A DNA stretch of 45,399 bases from Bacteroidota bacterium (GTDB lineage: Bacteria > Bacteroidota > Bacteroidia > AKYH767-A > 2013-40CM-41-45). Location: NCBI GenBank assembly GCA_026391975.1, contig JAPLDB010000037.1:1-45399 (forward strand), written 5' to 3'. The translations under genes and the position numbers were made by a program. The notes under the pieces were generated by a model, which ran no database searches, was not told the origin of the DNA, and saw nothing but the letters and a program-made list of their open reading frames with translations. Shown piece after piece: positions 8,510-16,233 of this stretch (position 1 is the stretch's first letter; every line of letters begins with the position of its first letter).

Positions 8510-8517
8510 CAAAGGTA
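8510..8517 (-). promoter_or_regulatory. Candidate -7 box for gldB
   Basis: On the minus strand this reads TACCTTTG, an exact match to the Bacteroidota TAnnTTTG element, 26 nt before the gldB ATG. No clear TTG box is seen 17-22 nt further upstream, so support is partial. Confidence 0.35.
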
Positions 8518-8588
8518 AAACAAAGAAGACCTTCAGGCGTTTGCTTTATCATCATCAGTTAACAATTAATATTTACAAATACATCAAA

Positions 8589-9275
8589 ATGAAAAAGGCG
8601 TTTCTTATTCTTACTCTACTATCTGTGTCATTGGCGGGTTATTCACAAAAAGGCGACAACAAATTTCATTTTGGAATAAAAGCCCAGCCTGCTTTGGCCT
8701 GGTTTAATGTAGATGCTCCAGAAGGTGTATCACTAAAATCGGATGGCCTTCCGTTTGGATTCGGATACGGACTGATCACTGATTTCGGATTTGCCGATCA
8801 TTATGCCTTCTCAACCGGCCTTGAAGTGGTTTACAGGGGTGGAAAAACTTTAAGGAATTCTAAAAACATACTGGGCCAGGACCCTACTACTGCAAATAAA
8901 TACTCTTTGCAATTTATTGAACTTCCAATAACCCTGAAATTGAGAACAAATGAGATCGGTTACATGACCTATTTTTTCCAGGTTGGTTTTGCACCCGGGT
9001 ATGCCATTCGTACAAAAGCTGATATCACAACAAACAACAATGGTGTAACAAGTACAAAAACAAGGGTTGATGTAAGCGATGATATCAATGAGTTCAACAT
9101 GAGCATGATCATCGCTGCCGGCGCTGAATACAACATCAGTGGTAACACTTCATTGCTGTTCGGGCTTACTTTCAATAATGGATTTCTTGACCTCCTTGAC
9201 GATACCCAATACGGCGGTAAAAAAGTAAAAGGCACCAGTAATTTCCTTTCATTGACAGCAGGCATCATGTTCTGA
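8589..9275 (+). CDS. PorT-family outer-membrane beta-barrel protein
   Basis: Predicted small outer-membrane barrel of 228 residues. The ATG at 8589 starts a clean signal peptide (MKKAFLILTLLSVSLAGYSQ). The open frame upstream of it has no signal features and is discounted. The mature part alternates polar and hydrophobic residues with aromatic girdle positions: FHFGIKAQPALAWFNV, FGFGYGLITDFGFADHYAFSTGLEVVYRGG, LQFIELPITLKLRTNEIGYMTYFFQVG, and a C-terminal strand FLSLTAGIMF ending in Phe. The 'YLQFIELP..LKL' segment is characteristic of the PorT / outer-membrane beta-barrel family. True PorT is a T9SS component, but this may equally be a general paralogue. It lies between gldB and nadE. Confidence 0.8.
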   Translation: MKKAFLILTLLSVSLAGYSQKGDNKFHFGIKAQPALAWFNVDAPEGVSLKSDGLPFGFGYGLITDFGFADHYAFSTGLEVVYRGGKTLRNSKNILGQDPTTANKYSLQFIELPITLKLRTNEIGYMTYFFQVGFAPGYAIRTKADITTNNNGVTSTKTRVDVSDDINEFNMSMIIAAGAEYNISGNTSLLFGLTFNNGFLDLLDDTQYGGKKVKGTSNFLSLTAGIMF

Positions 9276-9284
9276 GAAAATGTT

Positions 9285-9328
9285 TACTAATTACGAATAT
9301 GATCCTAATGTACTAATTACGGATATGA
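9285..9328. repeat. Direct repeat tactaattacg(a/g)atatga
   Basis: Two 18-bp copies (9285-9302 and 9311-9328) differing at one base, in the 158-bp gap before nadE. Further related AT-rich words (tatttagta twice between about 9400 and 9432) reach almost to the nadE start codon. Between them, 9330-9362 can fold through tcccga/tcggga words. No gene is seen here. Confidence 0.6.
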
Positions 9329-9433
9329 ACCTTCCCGATAGCTCCCGACACATCGGGACGGGATTACCAGTTACGCATAGCTCTTCCTTATCCATTGGTA
9401 TTTAGTAAATTCGTATAAATTAGTATTTAGTAC

Positions 9434-11068
9434 ATGTTAAAGATTGCACTTGCCCAGTTAAACTACACCATCGGCGATTTTGAGAAAAATGTTTTCAAAA
9501 TCAAGGAGTCCATCGCACGGGCAAAAGCGGAACATGCGGATCTGATTGTTTTTTCTGAACTGTGTATCAGTGGCTATCCTCCACGGGATTTTCTCGAGTT
9601 CAGTGATTTTATTGACCGTTGTAATAAAGCTGCTGAAGAAATAGCTTCTGTTTGTGTTGGCATTACTGCCATTGTAGGCTGCCCGACAATCAACCCTAAA
9701 CCGGAAGGAAAAAACCTGTTCAACTCCGCTTATGTATGTACGGATGGAAAAATTACAGATGTCATTCATAAATCCTTGCTTCCGAACTACGACATCTTTG
9801 ATGAATACCGCTACTTCGAACCGAACAGCAATTTCCATTGCATCAGCGTGAAAGGAAAAAAAATCGCATTGACCATTTGTGAGGACTTATGGAATGTAGA
9901 AGACGATCCGATGTACGTTAGTTCACCAATGGATGAACTGATCAGGGAAAAGCCGGAACTGATGATCAACATTGCCGCTTCGCCATTTGACTATGGCCAT
10001 GCTGAAAAAAGAAAAAGTATTTTAAGCAGGAATACAAAACAATATGGTATTCCACTGTTATATCTGAATCATGTAGGTGCACAAACCGAAATTGTTTTTG
10101 ACGGTGGTTCAATGGCAATGAATGAAAAGGGAGAAGTGACTTGTCAGATGAAATACTTTGAAGAGGATTTTGAAGTCGTTGAAATATTCACTGCGAAGAC
10201 GCCGATTTTGGCAGGCAAAACAATGTCAAAGATTGACCGGATTCACGCAGCATTGGTGCTTGGCATCAAAGACTATTTTCACAAACAGAATTTTACAAAA
10301 GCAATTCTGGGATTGTCAGGCGGCATTGATTCTGCAATTGTAACCTGCCTTGCTACAGAGGCATTGGGAAAAGAAAATGTGCTTCCTGTCTTAATGCCTT
10401 CACAATATTCATCTGAAGAATCAGTCTCAGATTCCGTTGCTTTATGCAAAAACCTCGGAATCCGATATGAAATAATTCCGATCGAAAAAGTGTATGCTGA
10501 ATATATTCTGACCTTAAGCAATCAGTTTAAAGGCTTGACTCCGGGAATTGCTGAAGAAAACATCCAGGCAAGAATTCGCGGAATGCTCCTGATGGCCATG
10601 TCAAATAAGTTTGGACATATCCTGCTGAACACATCCAACAAAAGTGAAATCGCAGTCGGATATGGTACATTGTATGGTGACATGTGCGGAGGGATTTCTG
10701 TAATTGGCGACGTTTATAAAACGGAAGTGTATGACCTGGCCAAAAACATCAACATGGAAAAGGAGATCATACCTGATGCTATTATTACAAAAGCGCCTTC
10801 AGCAGAATTAAGGCCCGGGCAAAAAGATTCCGACTCGCTTCCTGAATATCATTTGCTTGATCCGATACTATACCAGTACATCGAAAAACGGAAAGGCCCA
10901 CAGGAATTGGTCGGGGCGGGAAATGATGCTGCTCTTGTGAAACGGATCCTTAAGCTTGTAAACACCAACGAATACAAGCGCTACCAGACGCCGCCCATTC
11001 TGCGCGTTTCACCGAAAGCATTCGGTCAGGGCCGCAGGCTTCCCATCGTGGGGAAATATTTATCGTAA
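9434..11068 (+). CDS. nadE: Glutamine-dependent NAD+ synthetase
   Basis: Final step of NAD+ synthesis: ATP-dependent amidation of nicotinic acid adenine dinucleotide, using ammonia released from glutamine. The 544 residues contain two domains. Residues 1-260 are the nitrilase-like glutaminase with its triad: Glu42 (FSELCISGYPP), Lys113 (HKSLLPNYDIFDEYRYF) and Cys149 (TICEDLW). Residues 265-544 are the synthetase, with the ATP-pyrophosphatase P-loop LSGGIDS at 294-300, then NTSNKSEIAVGYGTLYGD and KAPSAELRPGQKDSDSLP. It is complete and of normal length. The close linkage engB-gldC-gldB-nadE resembles, as I recall it, the gldB/gldC neighbourhood of Flavobacterium. Confidence 0.95.
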   Translation: MLKIALAQLNYTIGDFEKNVFKIKESIARAKAEHADLIVFSELCISGYPPRDFLEFSDFIDRCNKAAEEIASVCVGITAIVGCPTINPKPEGKNLFNSAYVCTDGKITDVIHKSLLPNYDIFDEYRYFEPNSNFHCISVKGKKIALTICEDLWNVEDDPMYVSSPMDELIREKPELMINIAASPFDYGHAEKRKSILSRNTKQYGIPLLYLNHVGAQTEIVFDGGSMAMNEKGEVTCQMKYFEEDFEVVEIFTAKTPILAGKTMSKIDRIHAALVLGIKDYFHKQNFTKAILGLSGGIDSAIVTCLATEALGKENVLPVLMPSQYSSEESVSDSVALCKNLGIRYEIIPIEKVYAEYILTLSNQFKGLTPGIAEENIQARIRGMLLMAMSNKFGHILLNTSNKSEIAVGYGTLYGDMCGGISVIGDVYKTEVYDLAKNINMEKEIIPDAIITKAPSAELRPGQKDSDSLPEYHLLDPILYQYIEKRKGPQELVGAGNDAALVKRILKLVNTNEYKRYQTPPILRVSPKAFGQGRRLPIVGKYLS

Positions 11069-11081
11069 AACTAAGTGGAAA

Positions 11082-11477
11082 TCAGAAACTGACAGCCTGC
11101 AGGTATTTTTCGCTCAGCGGCTTGTTCAGGTACTTTGTCACATAAGGATTGGTTGATGCACGATTGATATCTTCTGCGGATATCGAAGATGAAAGTACGA
11201 TCACCTTGCAAAATTTCTTAATGATATCCGGCAGTTTTTCATACTCAACCAGGAAGCCAAAACCATCCATGACTGGCATGTTGAGGTCAAGAAAAATGAC
11301 CTGAGGAAGGGTATCGGTGGAATCAGAATTTCTGCGGAGGAAATCAAGTGCTCCTTCAGCCGAATTTTTTACGGTAACCTGCTTTGAAAAATTCGATGTC
11401 GTGATCATCCTTTCATTGATAAAATTATCAATGTCATTGTCATCAACCAGCAGTACGCGTTCAAACATTGTTGCCAT
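11082..11477 (-). CDS. Stand-alone response regulator (CheY-like receiver)
   Basis: A single receiver domain of 131 residues with no output domain. The acidic pocket is Asp12-Asp13 (VLLVDDNDIDNF), the phosphoacceptor is Asp64 (VIFLDLNMPVMDGF), the Ser/Thr position lies in VIVLSSSIS near 96, and the conserved Lys119 is in YLNKPLS. The long loop after NSDSTDT and the DN.IDNFI opening are typical of Rcp1-type receivers paired with hybrid or phytochrome-like kinases. No histidine kinase is nearby, so its partner is unknown. It converges on nadE with 13 bp between stops. An alternative ATG lies three codons inside. Confidence 0.9.
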   Translation of the reverse strand: MATMFERVLLVDDNDIDNFINERMITTSNFSKQVTVKNSAEGALDFLRRNSDSTDTLPQVIFLDLNMPVMDGFGFLVEYEKLPDIIKKFCKVIVLSSSISAEDINRASTNPYVTKYLNKPLSEKYLQAVSF

Positions 11478-11570
11478 TACTTATTCTCTATATTCCTTAA
11501 ATACGGCTTAAGTGTTATTATGTTTCTTTTCCCTTGTGAAAAACCATTTCGAATAATGATGCAGGAAATT

Positions 11571-11603
11571 TTGTTTGGCAGGTGTAAAATATTTCTACTT
11601 TTG
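11571..11603 (+). promoter_or_regulatory. Candidate promoter of tRNA-Phe
   Basis: A Bacteroidota-type promoter: TTTG at 11574-11577 (with another TTG at 11571-11573), an 18-nt spacer, then TACTTTTG at 11596-11603, an exact match to TAnnTTTG. The predicted start of transcription is a few bases before the tRNA at 11615. This is the best promoter match in the window. Confidence 0.55.
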
Positions 11604-11614
11604 CCAACCTTTTT

Positions 11615-11687
11615 GGTGACATAGCTCAGTTGGTAGAGCAAAGGACTGAAAATCCTTGTGTCGCTGGTTCGATTCCAGCTGTCACCA
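11615..11687 (+). tRNA. tRNA-Phe (anticodon GAA)
   Basis: A complete 73-nt cloverleaf: acceptor GGTGACA pairs with TGTCACC, D stem GCTC/GAGC, anticodon stem AAGGA/TCCTT around CTGAAAA (anticodon GAA), variable loop GTGTC, T stem GCTGG/CCAGC around TTCGATT, discriminator A. CCA is not encoded: the genome continues CAG after the discriminator, so it must be added enzymatically. The gene ends 57 nt before the coaX start. Confidence 0.97.
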
Positions 11688-11744
11688 CAGAAATTAACTA
11701 CTCCGGGCTTGTGCTCACAATTTCGGAAAATTACCAATAAAAAG

Positions 11745-12473
11745 ATGAATCTTATTATTGATATTGGTAATACAAGGACAAAAGTTTTTGTTTTTGACGG
11801 AGAACGGTTGCTGGCCGACCATACTTTTCGAAAATTAACTTCGGCACTCCTTAGCAAGATCCTTTCAGGTCATAACTTTGACGCCTCCATTCTCTCATCT
11901 GTAGTCAAAACTGGCAGCGCAACAGCAAAATTGCTAAGGAAAAAGACAGATTTTGTTCAATTGAGCCAAAACACATCCCTTCCTTTCCGAAACGAATATA
12001 AATCCAAAGAAACCCTTGGAAATGACCGGGTTGCCAATGCTGCCGGAGCATTAAAGACTTTCCCGGGGAAGCATTGTCTGATCATTGATGCCGGCACCTG
12101 TGTGAAATATGACTTCATCAATAAAAGCAAGAAATACCTTGGCGGGGCCATCAGCCCTGGATTGATGATGCGGTACCGTGCGCTGCATCAATTTACCTCC
12201 AAGCTGCCATTGGTAAAGCCCTCAGGCAGTGTTCAGCTTACAGGCAAGACAACAAAAGAGTCAATTATTTCAGGTGTTCAGCTTGGAATACTGAACGAAA
12301 TGGAAGGATATATTCGTCAGTATAGCTTAAAATATAAGGGTCTGAAGGTAATTCTTACCGGAGGGGATGCTGTATATTTTGCTCATCTTCTTAATTTCCC
12401 CATCTTTGCCGCCCCTAAATTGACAGCCATCGGACTAAATGAAATTTTGCAACATAATCTTGAGAAGAAATAA
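11745..12473 (+). CDS. coaX: Type III pantothenate kinase
   Basis: Phosphorylates pantothenate, the first committed step of coenzyme A synthesis. The ASKHA-fold motifs are all present in 242 residues: phosphate 1 loop LIIDIGNTRTKV at the N-terminus, GNDRVANAAGA at about 94, phosphate 2 loop LIIDAGTCVKYDF with the catalytic Asp at about 115, GGAISPGLMMRYRALHQFTSKLP, and VILTGGDA near the end. The frame stays open back into the tRNA-Phe gene, but the ATG at 11745 sets LIIDIGNT at the N-terminus as in all CoaX. The next gene overlaps its last 35 bp. Confidence 0.93.
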   Translation: MNLIIDIGNTRTKVFVFDGERLLADHTFRKLTSALLSKILSGHNFDASILSSVVKTGSATAKLLRKKTDFVQLSQNTSLPFRNEYKSKETLGNDRVANAAGALKTFPGKHCLIIDAGTCVKYDFINKSKKYLGGAISPGLMMRYRALHQFTSKLPLVKPSGSVQLTGKTTKESIISGVQLGILNEMEGYIRQYSLKYKGLKVILTGGDAVYFAHLLNFPIFAAPKLTAIGLNEILQHNLEKK

Positions 12474-13959
12474 CATCGCTTTTCTATTCCTGTTTTTCTT
12501 TGCTTTTTCGGTCCGGGCCCAGGTTTCAACCAGTTCTCCGTATTCCCGTTACGGGATCGGCGATCTCCAGTTTGGCGGATTTTCAAAAAACCTCGGAATG
12601 GGCGGAATGGGATTTGCGCTTTCTCAACCTTTCACCATCAATTTTAACAACCCGGCAACTTACAGTTCCATTGCCCTCACCACTTTTGAAGCAGCAGGAA
12701 CCGGAAGCATGTATGAACAACATAACGCCACCAGCCAGCATGCATTTCAATACAATGGAGACTTCGGCTACCTGGCTATGGGTTTTCCATTAATTTCAAA
12801 AAAATGGGGACTAAGTTTCGGTTTGCTACCATATAGCAGTGTTGGATATGGCATTGCCGACAAACAGATCAACAAAGTGAGTGGTGATGTGCAATACCAT
12901 ACTTATGAAGGATCAGGCGGATTAAATCAGTTTTACATTGGATCAGGATTTTCGCTGGGAAAAAATTTCTATGCAGGAGTAAACGCTTCATTTCTTTTCG
13001 GAACCATCAACCAGTTGAGGAAAGTGGAGTATCCGTCAAACAGCTACTACAATACGAAGTTGACTGACCAGACCATCATCAACAACTTTTATTTCAAAGC
13101 CGGCTTGCTAAAGACCTTCGACAGTCTGGCCATTGCGAAAAGTGACAGTATCATCTTATTTGATAAAAGAATAGCAGCATATGAAGACTCCATTACTGTT
13201 CTTCATAAATTAATTTCAGCTTTGAACGAACTGAAGTCAACGGATAGCATTACAGTTCAAATCCAGCGTGAATCGCTTGCAAAATCTGTCTCTGATCTCA
13301 ATGAGCAAATCATGCAGGCAGATGCAGCACGCGAGCAGGTTACAAGGCGAAAACAAAAAAGCGGATGGTCACTCTCCATTGGTTTAACCGGCTCTCCATC
13401 GCAATCGCTGAAAGCAAAACATACCCAGCTTGCGCAGAGTTATTATTATTCAAATGGCATAGAATATATTCGTGACACTGTATATAATATTGAAGAGGAA
13501 AAAGGGAAACTGGTTCTTCCTTTATCTCTTGGACTTGGATTTACATTTAAAGAAAGTAGTCACTGGATTGCCGGCGCAGATTTTTCCGTTCAAAACTGGC
13601 AGGAATATTCTCTTTTCGGAGTTAAGGATTCTCTGGCAAACAGCTGGAGGGCTTCAGGAGGATTTCAGTGGACGCCAAATGACAGGAGTATCAAATCCTA
13701 TTTCAGCCTTGTTCAGTATCGCTTTGGCGGCCATTTCGAACAAACCTACCTTCAATTAAAAAATTCACAACTTGTGGATTATGGATTAAGTATGGGATTC
13801 GGATTCCCTATGAAACGTGTTGCCACCACCATTCAAATTGCTTTTGAAGCAGGTAAAAGAGGAACCATTGCAAATAACCTCGTAGAGCTGAACTATGTTA
13901 AATGCACCATTGGATTTACACTGAATGACCGCTGGTTTATCAAGCAGAAGTTTGATTAG
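12439..13959 (+). CDS. Outer-membrane beta-barrel protein with a helical insert
   Basis: Predicted outer-membrane protein of 506 residues. A signal peptide (MKFCNIILRRNN, hydrophobic run, SVRAQ) precedes STSSPYSRYGIGDLQFGGF, a common opening for Bacteroidota FadL/OmpP1-like barrels, and NNPATYSSI strengthens that link. Strand-like segments rich in Gly and aromatics run through both halves. Residues about 225-312 differ: SKSDSIILFDKRIAAYEDS to EQVTRRKQKSG is Lys/Glu/Leu-rich and helical, with coiled-coil potential, set between strands. The last strand ends WFIKQKFD. It overlaps coaX by 35 bp and lies upstream of lptC, so a role in the envelope is likely; the substrate is unknown. Confidence 0.8.
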   Translation: MKFCNIILRRNNIAFLFLFFFAFSVRAQVSTSSPYSRYGIGDLQFGGFSKNLGMGGMGFALSQPFTINFNNPATYSSIALTTFEAAGTGSMYEQHNATSQHAFQYNGDFGYLAMGFPLISKKWGLSFGLLPYSSVGYGIADKQINKVSGDVQYHTYEGSGGLNQFYIGSGFSLGKNFYAGVNASFLFGTINQLRKVEYPSNSYYNTKLTDQTIINNFYFKAGLLKTFDSLAIAKSDSIILFDKRIAAYEDSITVLHKLISALNELKSTDSITVQIQRESLAKSVSDLNEQIMQADAAREQVTRRKQKSGWSLSIGLTGSPSQSLKAKHTQLAQSYYYSNGIEYIRDTVYNIEEEKGKLVLPLSLGLGFTFKESSHWIAGADFSVQNWQEYSLFGVKDSLANSWRASGGFQWTPNDRSIKSYFSLVQYRFGGHFEQTYLQLKNSQLVDYGLSMGFGFPMKRVATTIQIAFEAGKRGTIANNLVELNYVKCTIGFTLNDRWFIKQKFD

Positions 13960-13963
13960 ATCC

Positions 13964-14044
13964 GGAACGCAGATGACGCAGATATAGCAGATTCGCACCG
14001 ATTTTATCATAAATTATCATCATCACCTGCTCAATCTGCGTTCC
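13964..14044. repeat. Intergenic imperfect hairpin (ggaacgcagat / atctgcgttcc)
   Basis: An 11-bp perfect inverted repeat, 13964-13974 against 14034-14044, encloses further cgcagat-type words (gacgcagata, agcagattcgca). It lies between the stop of the barrel gene and lptC. 'acgcagatgacgcagat' words recur in many bacterial genomes as dispersed intergenic repeats; a terminator role is possible, but no T-run follows. Confidence 0.5.
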
Positions 14045-14112
14045 ATAATATTTCATTTTACCTTCCATTATTTCTCTTTTCCGGATTCGCGCAATCGTGT
14101 ATATTTGCTCAA

Positions 14113-14676
14113 GTGTTATCAAAGAAAACAGTTCTTATTTTACTCTTTTCGACCTTTGTTTTTGCGTCATGCGAAAATGATATTGAAAAAGTAAAACTGC
14201 TGAGTGATCATAAAATAGCTCCGGTTGAAACGGCTTCGGTGATTAGGATCATATACAGTGACTCCGCCAAAGTTCAGATGGAGATTTCTGCAAAAGAACT
14301 CAACAGGTTTGAAACTGAGAATCCTTACATAGAAATGCCGAAAGGATTTCAGGCGAATTTCTTTGACGACAGTATGCACGTAAAAAGCAAACTCACCGCA
14401 GATTACGGCATACGTTACGAGCGCGATCAGAAAATGGAAGCAAGGAAGAATGTGGTGGTGGTGAATGAAAAAGGAGAAACGCTGAATACGGAGCACCTCA
14501 TCTGGGATGAACGCACAGAGAAGTTGAGGAGTGATGAGTTTGTTAAGATCACGACAAAAGGAGAAATCATCATGGGTACAGGCTTTGAGGCCAACCAGGA
14601 TTTCAGTAAGTATAAAATATTCAACATAAAAGGAACCATTCCAATAAATTCAAATAATCATGCTCCGAATTCTTGA
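14113..14676 (+). CDS. lptC: LPS export periplasmic protein LptC
   Basis: Bridges the inner-membrane LptBFG transporter and periplasmic LptA in lipopolysaccharide export. The 187 residues start with a lipoprotein leader (MLSKKTVLILLFSTFVFASC, Cys at 20), as is common for Bacteroidota LptC. The mature part is the beta-jellyroll: VIRIIYSDSAKVQMEISAK, then YIEMPKGFQANFFDD, LTADYGIRYERDQKMEARKNVVVVN, and GETLNTEHLIWDERTEKLRSDEFVKI. The start codon is GTG; a TATATTTG box ends only 5 nt before it. The next small gene begins 17 bp before its stop. Confidence 0.88.
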   Translation: MLSKKTVLILLFSTFVFASCENDIEKVKLLSDHKIAPVETASVIRIIYSDSAKVQMEISAKELNRFETENPYIEMPKGFQANFFDDSMHVKSKLTADYGIRYERDQKMEARKNVVVVNEKGETLNTEHLIWDERTEKLRSDEFVKITTKGEIIMGTGFEANQDFSKYKIFNIKGTIPINSNNHAPNS

Positions 14677-14869
14677 GATCGCCTGGCTTTGTGTAGCAAT
14701 TGCAACTTTTGGTGCAGCGCTTTTCCAGTTTTTCACCGGTGAAGAATCCTGGTGGTTTTTGCTGATCGGGACTGCCATTGCAGTAACCATGTACATGGTG
14801 CGAAAAAAGCAGCGTATCAAGATGGAAGAATATTCAAGGAAACAGCAGGATGCGGGGAGGTATCATTGA
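14660..14869 (+). CDS. Small two-helix membrane protein
   Basis: Protein of 69 residues with two hydrophobic segments, IAWLCVAIATFGAALFQFF (about 7-25) and WWFLLIGTAIAVTMYMV (about 31-47), followed by a basic tail (RKKQRIKMEEYSRKQQ). The ATG lies inside the end of lptC, overlapping by 17 bp, which implies translational coupling. I do not recognise a named family. The overlap suggests a link with LPS export or another envelope function, but that is inference only. Confidence 0.7.
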   Translation: MLRILEIAWLCVAIATFGAALFQFFTGEESWWFLLIGTAIAVTMYMVRKKQRIKMEEYSRKQQDAGRYH

Positions 14870-14898
14870 GATTTTATTAGTCTTTACCTCAGAATAAA

Positions 14899-16020
14899 AT
14901 GATGAAATTCATTTTAATTTTTATTCTGCTTTCCAATACAGTATTATCACAATCTACGTTTTTTACGGGAGGAAATATTTGTCCATCAGACGACTGGCAT
15001 CTCGTGTTCAGTGATGAATTTAATGACACCACTCTGAATAAAGATATTTGGTTTACATATTATCCATGCAATGATAATTGGTCTGTTCCCTGTGAAGGGG
15101 CGCGTGTAAGTAATAATAATCTTTGGCTGGAAAATAATGTTGTTGAAAGCAATGGGACACTAAAATTAATTGCAAGGAAAGAGACTGCAACCTGGTTTTC
15201 AACAACGAGGGATTTCACATCAGGGCTGATTTTTTCGAATGGATCTTACAGATTTCCTTATGGGAAATTTGAAATGTACGGGAAGGTCCCGTCTGGCGCA
15301 GGTTTAAATGCAGCCTTCTGGCTTTTCGGAGGTGATGGAGCAGGTAATAGTACAGAAATAGACGTTTTTGAATTTCGGGGAGACAAACCTAAAATTTATC
15401 ATCCGGGCATTTTTAAATATGAAGGTGCCGATTTTAAAGCACATCATGATTGCAAAATTGAAAGCATTGATTTTTCTCTTGACTATCATTTATATGTAGT
15501 TGAATGGGATCCATTCCTAATTACCTTCTATATTGACAATAGTCCGGTTTTTATCATCAGCAGGTTTTATACTTTGTCTGGTAACGAGGTTACATGGTGT
15601 TGCGTTGAACCAGGAATATATACTATACAGCCGGCTTATCCTCACGGACTAAATACTGTCCTAAGTATTATTGCCGGCTTAGGCGTCGGTTCCGGCGACG
15701 ACGCCCCAAACGCCAACACCTCCTTCCCTTCTCAGTTTGAAATCGATTACATTCGCGTGTACCAGCGTGACCCACCTTCAAGCGCTGACTACAATTGCGA
15801 AGTTCTACTTTTCCCAAATCCTGTTACTTCCTCTCTTAAAATCAGAAAAAACAGGATGACACGTGTTCGAATTGAAAATATTTTCGGCGAAATACTTTTT
15901 TCAAAGACAGTAACCGGAGATGAAACAGATGCAGACGTAAGTTTTTTCAGGCAGGGAATTTATTTTGTTGAAGTACAATCGGAGGATGGTACCTTTGCGA
16001 ATAAATTTATCAAACAATAA
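14899..16020 (+). CDS. Secreted GH16 glycoside hydrolase with T9SS sorting domain
   Basis: Endo-acting glycosidase of family GH16 (laminarinase, agarase and related beta-glucan or galactan hydrolases), 373 residues. After a signal peptide, the catalytic jelly-roll begins WHLVFSDEFND and contains YGKFEMYGKVPSGAGLNAAFWLFGGDG followed by the active-site motif TEIDVFEFRG, where the first Glu is the nucleophile and the second the acid/base. VEWDPFLITFYIDN and FEIDYIRVYQ close the domain near residue 294. Residues about 300-373 are a type A sorting domain (LFPNPVTSSLKIRKN ... GIYFVEVQSEDG ... FIKQ). Substrate cannot be fixed from sequence; beta-1,3-glucan is a reasonable guess. MKF at the second codon is an equal start. 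Confidence 0.92.
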   Translation: MMKFILIFILLSNTVLSQSTFFTGGNICPSDDWHLVFSDEFNDTTLNKDIWFTYYPCNDNWSVPCEGARVSNNNLWLENNVVESNGTLKLIARKETATWFSTTRDFTSGLIFSNGSYRFPYGKFEMYGKVPSGAGLNAAFWLFGGDGAGNSTEIDVFEFRGDKPKIYHPGIFKYEGADFKAHHDCKIESIDFSLDYHLYVVEWDPFLITFYIDNSPVFIISRFYTLSGNEVTWCCVEPGIYTIQPAYPHGLNTVLSIIAGLGVGSGDDAPNANTSFPSQFEIDYIRVYQRDPPSSADYNCEVLLFPNPVTSSLKIRKNRMTRVRIENIFGEILFSKTVTGDETDADVSFFRQGIYFVEVQSEDGTFANKFIKQ

Positions 16021-16042
16021 TTCAAAATAGATTCCTCATTCC

Positions 16043-16060
16043 ACCCCGTTAAACCGGGGT
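16043..16060 (+). terminator. Hairpin after the GH16 gene
   Basis: A six-base stem ACCCCG/CGGGGT around TTAAAC, 22 bp after the GH16 stop. There is no T-run, so it may act as a weak terminator or a processing hairpin. A second stem, GCCCC/GGGGC, lies near 16173-16191, before the thioredoxin gene. Nothing else is seen in this 213-bp gap. Confidence 0.35.
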
Positions 16061-16233
16061 TCCATTCGGAAAGACATTGCCAATTGTAAATTATGGGAGA
16101 TGTCGGGTGTAGTATAGAATTGGAATCCTGCAATCTCCCGATTATTTAAGTTTGCGTTGCAATTCCGACCCCGCCCCAAAAACTTCGGGGCGAAAAAGAA
16201 ATCTCAGCGATCTATAAAGTCATCAATATTTCT

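Noticed and set aside
11658-11744. Upstream extension of coaX
   Set aside because: The extended frame begins inside the tRNA-Phe gene; family members start immediately before the LIIDIGNT motif, which the ATG at 11745 provides.
16162-16200. Possible terminator or riboswitch before the thioredoxin lipoprotein
   Set aside because: The GCCCC/GGGGC stem has a loose loop and no T-run, and no riboswitch consensus could be recognised.
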